DNA from: Rehmannia glutinosa
Lineage: Eukaryota > Streptophyta > Magnoliopsida > Lamiales > Orobanchaceae
DNA: 64,000 nucleotides
NCBI GenBank assembly: GCA_016081115.2
Contig: JABTTQ020002846.1
Span: 124,001 to 188,000, forward strand
Direction: 5' to 3'
Both the position numbers and the translations under genes were made by a program. The notes below the pieces were generated by a model. It saw only the letters and a list, made by a program, of their open reading frames with translations. It did not search any database and had not been told where the DNA came from. Shown here one piece after another: positions 33,789 to 45,311 of the stretch (position 1 is the stretch's first letter; each line of letters begins with the position of its first letter).

Positions 33789-35812
33789 TGTAATACCCAA
33801 AATTTTTATCTAAGGCTTTTATTAAGAATTATGAATTTTAGATTAGATTAGTTTATTTAGGGGCTAATTTATTATCTTTTATAAATCCAAGCCAGATTAT
33901 CCAATCAAATGATTAATTACCCAAACCCAAATTTTAAACCAGGCTAATTTCACCAAAGCCCAAATTATTATAAGCCCAATCTAGCCTTTATTCACAAATC
34001 CTACTCCAAGTAGAATTCCAAAATTTCAGATGTCATAATTCAAACCAATTTCTCGTTTTTGAATCTAAAAAGAAAAAAAAAAAAGAAGAGATATTTCATC
34101 TATTAAGAATCCTAATTGATAAACATCAACCAGTTTTCCTTTACACTTGAACTCTCTTGATTAGGACTCTAACTATTATACAAACCATAACCCTAATCTA
34201 GTCTATAAAACAAAGCAGCGAAGACAAGAGAAATTCACGTACTCTTCTTCGGAAAACAAAGAAGGTAAATATTTCAATCCTCGTTTCATCTTCACACGGC
34301 CACACCCAAACCAGAATCAATTCCCAAACCCAAAAACTATTCAACCAAACGACAACCGTACGCCTTTTCCCAATGCCGCAAAAAAAAAAAAAAAAAAAAT
34401 TCCAAAACCCGTAAAAACCCGATTCAGCCACCGCCGAAAAATTTCGAACCAGCCCGAAATCGACTCGACTTCTCCGATTGATCGAAACCCAAACTCAAGC
34501 CCGAACACAACCTACCTATCGTCGTCGAGCCGCGCCGCCCGTTCTTTGCCGGTGTGTACGTGCGTGAGGTTTAAGAAAAAAAAATAGAGAGGGAGAGCGA
34601 GATGGCGGGCGTCCGGTTGTGGGGGGATTGGTTTTAAATTGGTTGAGAGAATTTGATTTAGGGAGAAAGAAAGAGAAAAAAAAAAGAGAAAGAAGAAAAA
34701 TGGGGGATGTGGCTGGTAGTGAAAAAAAAAAAGAGAAGAGAAAGAAAGAGAAGGAAAGAAGAAAGAAAGAAAAAGAAGAAAAAGTGGGAAATTTGGTGGC
34801 GTGAGGTAGTGATTAGGAAAAAGAGAGGAAAAAGAAAAAAGAAAGAAAAAGGAAAAAAAAAGAAAAAGAAAGGAAAAAGAAAGAAAAAGAAGAGAGAGAA
34901 GGAGAGTTGAGGGGGTAGTACGTATGGGAAATTGGAGGAGGAGGAATTAAGGATTGTGGTCCCCTATAGACTAATGACAGAATTATCCTTCAGTCCCAAA
35001 CCAACAAAATTAGCCTTCAATTCCAATTTCTATTTTGATTCCAATTCAGCCCCTAAATTAGGATTTTTAGATTATTATTTTTAGATTAAGTTTAGAATAT
35101 TCGAGGATTTTAACTAGTATTATTTTCTATTGATTAGGCGATTTATCGGCGAGGATTAGCGTGCTTGCATCCGACACTTCTAGGCTCTCTACGAAATTTT
35201 CAAAGCTACGTCAAGTGGGGTTTGTTTTTCTAAACTTTATTGTCCTTGTTAAATGCTTAGATTATTTTGCATGAAGCCGTCTGATTGCTTAGGCCCCATG
35301 AGCCGGGGACTCAAGAGGTCGGGGTCGATGTATCCCTCGGTGGAACCCCTGCAGGTGCTACCCCCATGTCTATGTCTACGGTTTTCAAAAGATCTATGCT
35401 ATGTCCTATGGATTGTATTTGCATGCCTATGTGAGATATCTGTGTATTTAGCTTGGACAATTTATACTTCATTTGGTGTGTCGCTCACCCCACATATAAC
35501 AAACTTTTCGGTGAAGGAGATGGCGCTGGCTAAGAGCGGTGGATATGACAAGGCCTAAAGAGTTATTTATGAATGTTTAGTTTAATTTAAAAAAATGTTG
35601 AACTATTTACTTCTTTTTAAATTGTTAGTTTATTTCCAGTTTATTTGAAATTGATAGAATCAGACGATAGTTAGAATTTTATTTATAAAATATTTTGCTT
35701 CCGCTACAATTGACTCAGATAAATAATTTTTTTAAATTATCCATGTTCCTTTTCATTGTAAAAATTGGGATTATGCTCGTTTATTTTATTAAAGAAATTC
35801 TAGGGCGTTACA
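33789..35812 (+). repeat. Chromodomain gypsy LTR 3
   Basis: It begins after GGGGTAGTA at the end of copy 2 and ends GCGTTACA at the Athila junction. Differences from LTRs 1 and 2 concentrate at CAG/CTG sites (for example GGCAGACATCTGG reads GGCGGGCGTCCGG near 34605). Confidence 0.88.
34660..34910 (+). repeat. Purine-rich tract in LTR 3
   Basis: The counterpart of the tracts in LTRs 1 and 2, with slightly different run lengths. Confidence 0.8.
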
Positions 35813-35817
35813 TGTAA

Positions 35818-37304
35818 TTATGATAAAAATGGGGATTAAGCATGCATAAACTCATGTAAAATGTTGTGTATTCACTCTTTGTGGAAAAGATATTACGCTT
35901 TGCTCGTTTTGTAGGAATTTAATGATATTTGAAGTAATTTAGATACAAATACGAGCATCGTAAAGTGGAAATCCTAAGAATCGAGTGAATGTACGAGAAT
36001 CGGAGCTAGAATAAGTTGAAGTTGAGCTTATAAGAAAAATACAGGGAACGCACGGGTAGGGCGTGCCTTAGGCACCACCCGTGCGCCCATGGGTTGAGGC
36101 ATTAAAGGCTACGACATGGCGCACGGGTAGCCCGTGCGCATACGCACCCCCGTGCGCCAATGGAGAGATTATTGATACCTACGGCATCACGCAGGGGTAG
36201 GCTGTGCATCTGACGCACGACCCGTGCGTGTTTGGCAAAAAGCAGGGGACTTGCTACGGGATGATGCACGGGTAGCCCGTGCAGGGGGCGCACGACCCGT
36301 GCGTCTACGCTGGAATGCCATTTTCTGCAGCACTTTTCCCTAAGCTTGAAAGGGGGTATAAAACGGTATTTTGGGGCGCACACCAAGGATATTCTGACAC
36401 TTTTGGCTCTAGCACACAAGACAAAGCTCTATTCTTGGAAGAAGACATCAAGGAGACAATCGGGTTGCATCGGAGCTCAAGGAACGGAGATATATCGAGA
36501 GATTGTCGACTTTCCTAAGTTTTTTTGCTTCTCTTGTAGTTTTAATCTTTCATTTTAGTTTGTCATGACTTTGAACAATTTGTTTATGAGTTGTTTAGAC
36601 ATCATGTGTAGCTAAACTCTTTAGATTTCCGAGTTTTGGAAGTAGATTAATGAACTCTTGTTGAATGTTTTAATCTTAGTTGAAGTTATTATCTTGAAGC
36701 ATATTTGAGTACTTTGTTCTTATTCTTGTTTTATCACTTGATCAATGATTTAACATGTTTGATATATTGATTCATAATTCGAGAGATGCGTTTCAATATT
36801 GGATCTTGAGTACTTGACGCAAATATTTGCATAAATCGAGAGGTTTGTAAATATTTGTGAGGACATTTGATCTTTTAAACTTTTGGGAGTTGAATACTTC
36901 ATGTTGAGTAGAGATGCTAGCATATGTATTTCAATCTACATTTTATATGCATCTCGAGAGGTAGGATAAAATACTTTTGTGATCGTCTTATAGGGATATT
37001 GATAATGACTTGGATTTGATTAAATCGGACAATAAGAGAGTTATTAATTGAAACCTTAACCCGGGAATCCATTTCATCATCTTGATACTTCTATTATTCT
37101 CATTATCTTACTCTTGTGTTTTTAGTAGTCTTAATTGTCTTAATAACAATCATCCAATTAAACTACGATCGTCTAAATAAAAATAAGGCTATTTTGGTTC
37201 AATACTTAGCGCATAAATTTATTAGTCTCAGTGAATACGACCTTGCTACCCTATTCTATAACTTACACCGTATACTTGCGGTGAAGCTAAAAGCAAGGCG
37301 AACA
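35818..37304 (+). repeat. Athila-like 3' LTR, right piece
   Basis: The sequence resumes at TTATGATAAAAATGGGG exactly where the left piece stops and runs to GGCGAACA. It matches 8311-9799 closely. The TATA box is at 36357. The sequence between the two pieces is bounded by TATAA (19181-19185) and TGTAA (35813-35817), a target duplication with one mismatch. Confidence 0.9.
36049..36305 (+). repeat. Four-unit GC-rich palindromic array in the 3' LTR
   Basis: Four units near 36049, 36119, 36189 and 36265 correspond one to one with those in the 5' LTR. Several single-base differences fall inside the hairpins (for example GCAGGGGTAGGCTGTGC in unit 3). Confidence 0.85.
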
Positions 37305-40300
37305 CTATCTTCAACTAAGTATTGAAACAAAAACCTCATACTTCGCTAAGCTTTATAGAACCTCATACTTCTAATAAAATGGCCTTTAAGAGCTATCAAA
37401 GGTTGTTATTTTTAGAACTAGAAGTCCACTCATGCGATGCACATATTAGATATTAATACAAGAAAAAAATAGCTTTTTAGTAATTGCAATGTTTGTAATT
37501 AAAAAAATAATTAAAAAATAAAAATAAATAAGTATAAATTAGACAACAGAACAATAATTCGTAAATTAGTACGCACAAAAAACTTATTATATAAATTAAA
37601 CAAAACAATAATATGATTTTCATATACTTTAGGGATCACCATGACATATACTTGGTATGTCGATTTACTTTTTTAACAAAGAAAATTAGATTTCGGAGGA
37701 TGGATGTCCACTCTACAATGATTAATATGATAGAGGATTGAATAAATTGAAAAAATCTATTGGCTATTTAGTTATTTACCATAGCTTAAAAGCAAACTCA
37801 TAGGAAACTTATTTACTAAGAAAAAAATATAATAAAAAATATATCTAAAATTATATACAACATAATAATACAAATTTGAATATATAAATACATAGAGTTG
37901 CAAGCAATTATTCTACATGGTGCATGTATATAATGAAAGTGTTAGGACAATCTTTGTCATTAATTAAATCAACAATGGTAGAGAAACTTGGGATTGTAGA
38001 TGACGAAAATCATGACAAATGACAGTTTCTTGTAATCCATAATGATGTGTTGCCTGCAAAACAATTATTATTGAGAATATATATTTTTATAATTATAAAA
38101 TAAAAGGATGTATATTACGTTAATGAATAAAAAATACAATAGTACTATTTGTGACATTAGACACAGGAAATTTTGATGCCAAATACAATATACTTTTTAT
38201 ATAACCAACTTTCAACACTATACCATTTAAAATTATGCAAAATAATTTATACATGACCATTTTTACCACACACAAAAAAAAAAGAAAGAAAGAAAACATA
38301 GCGTTATAAAAAAAACCATAAAGATGAATTTTGGCCCAAGTGATCAAAATTATTTTTAATAGTCCATTCTAGGACCATTGGACAATACAGAAAAGGGAGA
38401 AGAAAATTAACCCAAAAAGAAAAGAAAAAGGATCAATTTTTAATTTTTCGCCCTAAGGTGACCGAATAGATTCATTTCACACAAAAATCATTCTTATAAT
38501 CTCAAGGATTCAAAACCCCGCGCTGGCCTTCAAGTAATAGTTCAGATAAGTGTTTTTTTCTTTTTTTTGTTTCCCTAGGATTTTACTTGATTCAAATCTG
38601 TTGATAGAAACCAAAAAAGGTTCAAAGCTATATTTGTTTTCTATATGATCTAATTTTTACCGATCGAATGGTCCCTGGCAAAACTTATGTTTATTTTCCA
38701 TATTTATTATGTTATAAGTATTTTAAATCTGATGTAATGACTACAAAATTTCAGATGTATACAAATACCTAGATGTTCCGGAATTTTTACTGATATGCTT
38801 GTGTTTACTCAACATTTTTTTAAGATACCCTTATTTCGAATCTTTGAAAGAAACCACAAATAAAAAATAAAATCTATATTTCCTTCTATATTTTTTTTTT
38901 TATAGATTCTCTATTTTGGCTACAAACAGCTTATTTCATCTTATTTTTTTCAATAATTTTCTATTATCTATTATCAGCTGAATATAATTAAGACCAAGCT
39001 ACTGTGATCTAATTAGTCTGCTTATCAGGTACGAAGTTTTATATTTTCATCATAGTTTTAAGCATATAATTTTTCTTGTCATCATATATTGATTATGAAT
39101 TTTTTTATTAACAAATAAAGATAACAGGAACTTAAGCTATTGGGATTTCGCATACTGTGTTAATCAGGTTGGTGCGTTTTAACTATTTTACAAAATAAAT
39201 ATAGAAAATAAAGGAAAAAACTCACCTTAGATTTTGTACATTAATGAATTTGTTGTCTGTGCCAAGACACTTAAATTCAATGAGATGCATTTTTCTACGC
39301 AGTTAACATGTGCAATACAATTTATTTTGTTGTCCCACGAAATTATTTTGAGATCTGTAATAATCATAAGATAAAATTATTAATTTAAAACTATTAGTTT
39401 ATATAATTTGAAACATGTTTTAGGGATTAAAATGGATTATTTGGGAAAGCAGAGACTAATCAACTTTATTATATTTCCTTTTGGCAATTGTCCCCTTATA
39501 TCCGTAGGGAGCATATCAATATAATTGTTTGTTCATTAAATAAATAAAGCCAATTGTTACATGCATAATAAATTTTCCTGTTCGGCTAATGATAAAATTT
39601 TCCTGGAGTAGCTGAATGGAGCTAGTGCTGGAGACGCTATTAGAATCTAGATATGTATCAATTCTTTACTCATTAAGGATACTTGAGATTCTTTGCTCAT
39701 TAATAGCTGCTGAAAAATTGAAATATTTCGAAAAATTAATATGTATGTTGTGAACCTTTGATTGATTTGTCTATCTGCGCGAGTATTTGTGGTTTATTGG
39801 TGTTTGTACAGTTTGTTGGGACTAAAATAACATAACTATAGAACATATGTAAAAAACAACAGAGATAAACAAAACTACCAAAAAAAAATAGAACTGCAAA
39901 TAACAGAACTTAAAAAGATAACTCTACATAACTGTACAAAACAGAACTAAAACAAATGAGCAAAATAAAAAGAATACTAAATTATTGAAAGTAGAAGTAC
40001 AAAAATAGACAAACAAAATTGAAAGTACAGATCGAAATGAAACAACTAAACATCCCTATATCGTGACATATAATTTACAAATGAACATCACTGAATAAAA
40101 TAGAACTAGAAAAGAATGCCACAGAATTAAATAACAAATGAATAAAACAGAACTTAAGAAAAATGAAATGCAACAGAACTTCAAAAACCAGAACTAAAAA
40201 AATAACCAAACTTCGTCTCTGCATTAAATATGCATTATCAACTTAAAAATAGTTTAAAAACAAAACTGTGGAAAAATCAATTACTCAACTGAAAAACATC

Positions 40301-40573
40301 TGAAATACAAATAGCTTGCTTAAGGGCAGAACTAAAAACAACAACTAAATATCCCCTATGTCATGATAAGGGAATTTCTGAATTAACATTAGAGATTAAC
40401 AATAGATCTAACAAAACAGAACTAAGAATGCCACGATACTTTAGAAAACAAAACTGAAAGAAACTATACATATCTGATGTAATGAAGTATGCTTTCTAGG
40501 CTAAAATACTCTAGCTATCTCCATATGCAGGTACATTGTGTACGAAAACCAGCCTAACTCTCAACGCCCAGGA
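37305..40573. other. AT-rich intergenic DNA with no supported gene
   Basis: About 3.3 kb. No reading frame with recognisable motifs, no RNA gene and no clear terminal repeats were found. Homopolymer and AT-rich runs are common. At 39890-40460 the motif ACAGAACT or AGAACTAAAA recurs many times in A-rich context (see findings). Confidence 0.6.
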
Positions 40574-40578
40574 CATAT

Positions 40579-40789
40579 TGTAAAGACTCCAAATTAGATT
40601 CAAATGTAGCTAAATAAATTCAAGATTTCATTGTAATTCATTCAAGATGGAAGTTAAGTTAGTTATGATACTGTTACATTAGTTGCAACTTCCCAGCTCT
40701 ATATATGAGACTGGTAGATCAATGTGCAGAACATCTTTTCCATTTTCAATAGTTCAAAGTGTTAATGTCAAATTCTCTCTTTATTCACA
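40579..40789 (+). repeat. copia C 5' LTR
   Basis: TGTAAAGACTCC to TTATTCACA, 211 bp. TATA-like TATATATG lies at 40699-40706. It is almost identical to the 3' LTR, the main difference being GATACTGTTAC here against GATATCTTTGTTAC there. Confidence 0.93.
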
Positions 40790-40800
40790 TGGTATCAGCA
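40790..40800 (+). promoter_or_regulatory. copia C primer binding site
   Basis: TGGTATCAGCA directly abuts the LTR and matches the tRNA-iMet complementary site for its first nine bases. Confidence 0.75.
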
Positions 40801-40918
40801 GATTTTTCTTCCGCCTAATCTCTCCAATTTACATCTGCAGAGTATCTTCAAAGATTGTTGATCAATCTTTCTCTCTTATCACTCATCTGATATTCTTGAT
40901 ATCAAGAACTCGAACAAA

Positions 40919-42060
40919 ATGCCTGAAGATCTTGACAATGAAGATCTTGTTGCTCCGCTCTGCTTTGCTCATCAACTTGATGACATTAATTCTCCATATT
41001 TCCTTCATCGGTGACAACCCTGGTGCAGTAATAGTGTATGATTCTTTTACTGGAGACAATTATATTTCCTGGAGTCGAGCTGTTGCCATGGCATTGAGTG
41101 TCAAGAACAAAAATGCTTTCATTGATGGATCCCTTCCTATGCCATCTCCCTTATCTAGGTTGCACAATTCTTGGAAGAGAGCCAATAATTTGGTGTTGTC
41201 ATGGCTGTTAAACTCTGTCTCTAAGGAAATCAGGCAAAGTTTACTTTACTTTTCCACTGCACAGGAAGTATGGGATGAACTCAAGGTACGTTATGCAAGA
41301 AGTGATGGCCCCAGTATTTCAACTTGACAAAGCTCTCAGTTCTATCAGTCAGGGCACAAATTCTATTACCAATTACTATAATTCTTTTAAAGGATTGTGG
41401 GATGAATATATAAGTCACAGGCCTATTATTAAGTGTTCTTGTGGACTCTGCTCCTGCAATATCCCCTCTCAAATGGCAGTAACTCAACAGCAAGACTCTG
41501 TCATCAAATTTCTTGTTGGCTTAAATGAGTCATATGCTCCATTAAGGAGCCAACTTCTGTTACAATCTCCTTTACCCTCTCTTTCTAAGGTTTATTCCTT
41601 GTTACTACAAGAAGAAGCACAAAGAGGGTTACAATGGTCGAGAGAACTCTGTCACTTCTATGGATTCAATGGCCATGTTGGCTAGACAAAATAATTTTTC
41701 CAAATACACAGTTCCTAAAGATAAGAAAAAGGCTAAATGCACCCATTGTGGTTATAGTGGTCACACTGTGGATAAATGTTTTCAACTAATAGGCTATCCA
41801 CCAGGATGGAAAGGGCCTAAAGGACCAAGAAATGCTAAAGAGTCACTTGCAGCTCACATTACTTCCACTTCTCCTCCAAAGGAAGATTCTCAGTCTGCTG
41901 CACATCCTATATTCTCTAAGGAAATGGTAGAACAATTTTTAGCCTATGCAAAGGATCTTAACATCAATCATATTCCTGCAAATACCTCTCATCATCTTTG
42001 CCACACATTTTGTAGCCACTTATGCAACCAATCAACTAGGTATAATTCCAACCTGCTGTA
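40919..42060 (+). pseudogene. copia C gag, frameshifted
   Basis: The frame opens at ATG 40919 (MPEDLDNEDLVAPLCF). It shifts near 41010 and continues as GDNPGAVIVYDSFTGDNYIS and AMALSVKNKNAFIDGSLP, the Retrotran_gag_3 region. It then goes on as WLLNSVSKEIRQSLLYF and AQEVWDELKVRYA. A second shift near 41290 leads to the remaining gag core (YNSFKGLWDEY). A zinc knuckle CTHCGYSGHTVDKCFQLIGY follows at about 41738-41800. The ATG was chosen because it follows the primer site and starts the conserved region. Earlier in-frame methionines lie in the leader. Confidence 0.85.
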
Positions 42061-42473
42061 ATGTTTCTGTTTCAAAATTTAAATGGATTCTAGATACTGG
42101 AGCTACAGATCACATGATCTGTGATCTTTCATTGTTTACAAGCAAGGTTATGCCAGTTGATATCATTATCCATTTACCTAATGGTAATACTACCACAACT
42201 TCTCACATTGGAGATGTGAAAATATCTGAAAATCTTATCCTGCAAAGAGCTCTATGTGTACCTTCATTCTCCTTCAATTTTATTTCTGTTTCTCAGTTAA
42301 CACAATCATCCAATTATGCCCTCCATTTTCTATCCTCACATTGCCTTTTGCAGGACATGAAAACACTGAAGATGATTGGTTCTGTTGAACAACATGATGG
42401 CCTATATCTGTTTAAACCTCAGATTTCTGTTTCTATGACATCTTCAGATCTCTTCTATGGCATTCAAGGCTAG
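42061..42473 (+). pseudogene. copia C protease and pre-integrase part
   Basis: The frame to 42473 contains KWILDTGATDHMICD, the protease active site, and then FNFISVSQLT and DGLYLF, which lead toward the integrase zinc-binding region. A stop at 42471-42473 (GGC TAG) interrupts before the H-H-C-C motif. The residue pattern is otherwise intact, so the protease domain itself is not visibly damaged. Confidence 0.85.
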
Positions 42474-42479
42474 GCCACA

Positions 42480-43474
42480 CTTGACTAATAAAATGGCTTT
42501 AATTCACGACATTTACGAAAACACTTTGATTTTCATTCTTGTGACATTTGTCACTTTGCTAAACAGAAAAAGTTGCCCTTCTCTAAAAGTACTTCTAGTT
42601 CTAATGATGTATTTGATTTGATTCGTTGTGATATTTGGGGACCTTTTCTACTATTTCTAATTCTGGTTTCAAGTATTTTCTTACAATAGTTGATGACTTT
42701 TCTAGATGTACATGGATTTACTTGCTCAAATTCAAATCGATACTAAATCCTCGTTTGCAAACCTTTTCTAACATGGTCTTAACTCAGTTTCAAAAGAAGA
42801 TCAAGATTATAAGGTCTGATAATGGTTCTGAATTCTTTCTACATGATTTTTATAATTCTAATGGAATTATCCATCAAGTTAGTTGTGTTGAAACACCCCA
42901 AAAAAATGGTATTGTCGAACGTAAACACCAACATTTGTTACAAGTTGCTAGAGCATTACTATTTCAAATCCAAAGTTCCTCTCTCATTAAGGATCATTGC
43001 ATTCTCACATTTTGCACACATAATAAATAGACTTCCTACTCATATTCTTCATAATAAAACACCTTTTGAAATTCTCGTTTAACAAAATGCCGATTATTCT
43101 CATTTTAAGATTTTTGGTTGTTTAGCTTATGTTTCTACTCTAACAAACTCGAGAGACACAAATTTCAAGCAAGAGCTTCAAAATGTGTTTTTATTGGATA
43201 TCCTCTTGGTTCCAAAGGGTATAAACTTTATGATCTTGAGTCACATAAAGTTTTAATTTCTAGACATGTCATATTTTGTGAAAACATATTCCCTTTTCAA
43301 GAAATTGCTTCAAAATGTGTCCCCCCCGAAGCTCCTTTGTTTCCTATTTCTGACTTATCAAGTGCACAGGATCAGTCATTTAGTCATTTTCAAAATATCA
43401 ATGCACAAAATGATATTGTTACAACTACACAAATTATTCCTAATGCACAAAGTGACCTTCTTTGCACAAAATAG
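42480..43474 (+). pseudogene. copia C integrase, interrupted
   Basis: Zinc-binding cysteines (CDICHFAKQKKLP-like) are at about 42540-42580, in a broken frame. The catalytic segments are IRCDIWGPF near 42620-42650, IVDDFSRCTWIYLL, IIRSDNGSEFF and PQKNGIVERKHQHLL, which together supply the D, D and E residues. The frame from 42635 to 43030 is open. A later frame (43118-43474) holds the C-terminal stretch RASKCVFIGYPLGSKGYKLYD. Breaks occur near 42640, 43030 and 43090. Confidence 0.82.
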
Positions 43475-43642
43475 ACCGATGCACAAAATGATCTTCTTTG
43501 CGATGCACAACATGATCTTCCGCACAAAATACCATTTGTTGTACAAACCGATCCTGTCAACTCTCATATTGAACATTCTAATCCTAATCCTCCAATACTA
43601 AGAAGGTCTTCTAGAAACAGAACAAATCCGTCTTATCTTCAA

Positions 43643-45311
43643 GTGTATGACAGTAAAATACCTCCTTCTATTCGAATACAACACTCAAGACAAACTATCA
43701 TCTCTGGTAAACAATATCCCATTCAAGACTTTCTTTCAGTTGACAAACTTTCTAACAAACACAAAGCTTTTTCAGCACAAATTTCTCAGATTACAGAACC
43801 CAAGTCTTATGCTCAAGCTAGCAAGCAAAAGGAATGGCAAGATCTTATCAAGTGAAATAAGAGCACTTGAAAAGAATCGGACTTGGATCATGATCGATCT
43901 CCCCTGTGACAAGCATTGTATAGGATGCAAATGGGTCTATAAGGTGAAATATAGATCAAATGGATCTATTGAAAGATACAAAGCTCGTCTTGTAGCCAAA
44001 GGTTACACAAGAAGAAGGGTTAGATTATTTTGATACATTTTCTCCTGTTGCTAAAATAACTCTTTTGTCATTGTTGATTGCCTTGGCACCGTTTGCTAAA
44101 GGTTGGTTTTTGCATCAATTAGATGTAAACAATGCATTTTTACATGGTGATCTACATGAAGAAGTATACATGCTCCCTCCTCCAGGTTATTTAAGCCTAA
44201 TGACAAAAAGGTATGCAAACTAACTAAGAGTCTCTATGGCCTAAAAACAAGCATCAAGGCAATGGTTTCAAAAGTTAACTTCTTGTCTTCTTAACTATGG
44301 TTTCATATGACCCAAATCGAGATAGCTCCTATTTACTATGTCACATGATGATTCTATTACCATTCTTTGTGTTTATGTAGATGATATAATCTTGGCGGGT
44401 AATGATATCAAAAATAGAAGCAATAAAACTTCATTTGGATGAAAAGTTTACTATAAAAGATCTGGGCACTCTCAAATACATTTTAGGTATTGAAGTAGCT
44501 AGATCTACCAAAGGCATTCATATATGCCAAAGGAAATATGCATTAGACTTACTCACGAAGCTGGTTTTCTTGGTTCCAAACCAAGCACTACTCCTATGGA
44601 TTGCAAAGCTCAGTTTTCTAGTAATGATTCCTCTCCCCTCACCGATGCTTCCCAAAGATAGAAGGCTAATTGGCGAGGATGTTATATCTAACCATAACTA
44701 GACTGAATGTCTTTTAGATACAAACCTTGAGTCAATATCCATCCCAAACCTACTACTACTCATCTTGAAATGACTCATAGAATTTTAAGATATATTAAAT
44801 CAACCCCAGGAAAGGGGCTCTTTTATTCATCTACTTCTCCTTTACATTTGAAATGTTTTAGTGATGCGATGGGCTAGATGTCAAGAAACAAGGAGAAGTA
44901 TCGGTGGATTTGTCTTTCTAGGGGACTCCTCATTTCATGGAAATCAAGAAACAACCTACCATTAGCCGCTCTTCTTGAAGGCGAGTGCAGGGCAATTGCT
45001 CGACTACTTGTGAAATACAATGGCTAACATATCTCCTTAAAGATATGCACATAAAGCATCCACAGTCACTAATGTATACATACAGCAGGTCTGCATATTG
45101 CATTTCACAAAATTCATGCCATCATGAAAGAACAAAACACATACAACTGGACTGTCACTTTGTCAAGGAGAAACTACAAGAGGGATTGTTCAAACTCATA
45201 CACATCCCTTCAACACAACAAACGGCAGACATATTTACTAAACCATTACCACCAGCTCAGTTCAATTATCTCATTAGCAAGTTGAGCATGTTAAACATCC
45301 ATGCTCCACTT
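43643..45311 (+). pseudogene. copia C reverse transcriptase and RNase H, frameshifted
   Basis: RT begins with SYAQASKQKEWQDLI. It continues in other frames with GCKWVYKVKYRSNGSIERYKARL, QLDVNNAFLHGDLHEEVYML and the catalytic CVYVDDIILAG at about 44367-44400. Then come IKDLGTLKYILGIEVA and, near the end, the RNase H tail with QTADIFTKPLP at about 45220-45250. Frames change at least five times. The catalytic motifs are readable, so the element decayed, or was mis-called, fairly recently. Confidence 0.83.

Larger units (their letters stand above)
19186..35812 (+). mobile_element. Chromodomain gypsy (Tekay/Del-like) DNA arranged LTR-internal-LTR-internal-LTR
   Basis: Three LTRs of about 2.02-2.03 kb start TGTAATACCC and end GGGCGTTACA. 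Two internal regions each carry a tRNA-iMet primer site, gag, protease-RT-RNase H-integrase and a C-terminal chromodomain. The whole block sits in the Athila 3' LTR with one pair of target duplications (TATAA/TGTAA), so the middle LTR is shared. Such an array can come from unequal recombination or from joining two alleles during assembly. A chromodomain after integrase defines the chromoviruses. Tekay/Del is suggested by the large LTRs and motif order. Confidence 0.9.
8274..37304 (+). mobile_element. Athila-like Ty3/gypsy retrotransposon, with a nested gypsy insertion
   Basis: Two LTRs of about 1.5 kb begin TGATAGGTGTGAG and end GGCGAACA. A tRNA-Asp type primer site follows the 5' LTR and a polypurine tract precedes the 3' LTR. 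Between them lie gag, protease, RT-RNase H, integrase and an extra ORF in the env position, the Athila layout. The 3' LTR is split by 16.6 kb of chromodomain gypsy DNA. Flanks are ATGTC (8269-8273) and CTATC (37305-37309), matching at three of five bases, so the target duplication is decayed or the ends come from different copies. Pol carries several stops and frameshifts, so the copy is non-autonomous now. Confidence 0.9.

Noticed and set aside
37116..37325. A 69-residue frame at the end of the Athila 3' LTR
   Set aside because: It lies in U5 of the LTR and has no counterpart open in the 5' LTR.
38461..38540. A TTCAAAACCCCGCGCTGG stretch as a tRNA or SINE B box
   Set aside because: It lacks a matching A box, poly-A tail and flanking duplication.
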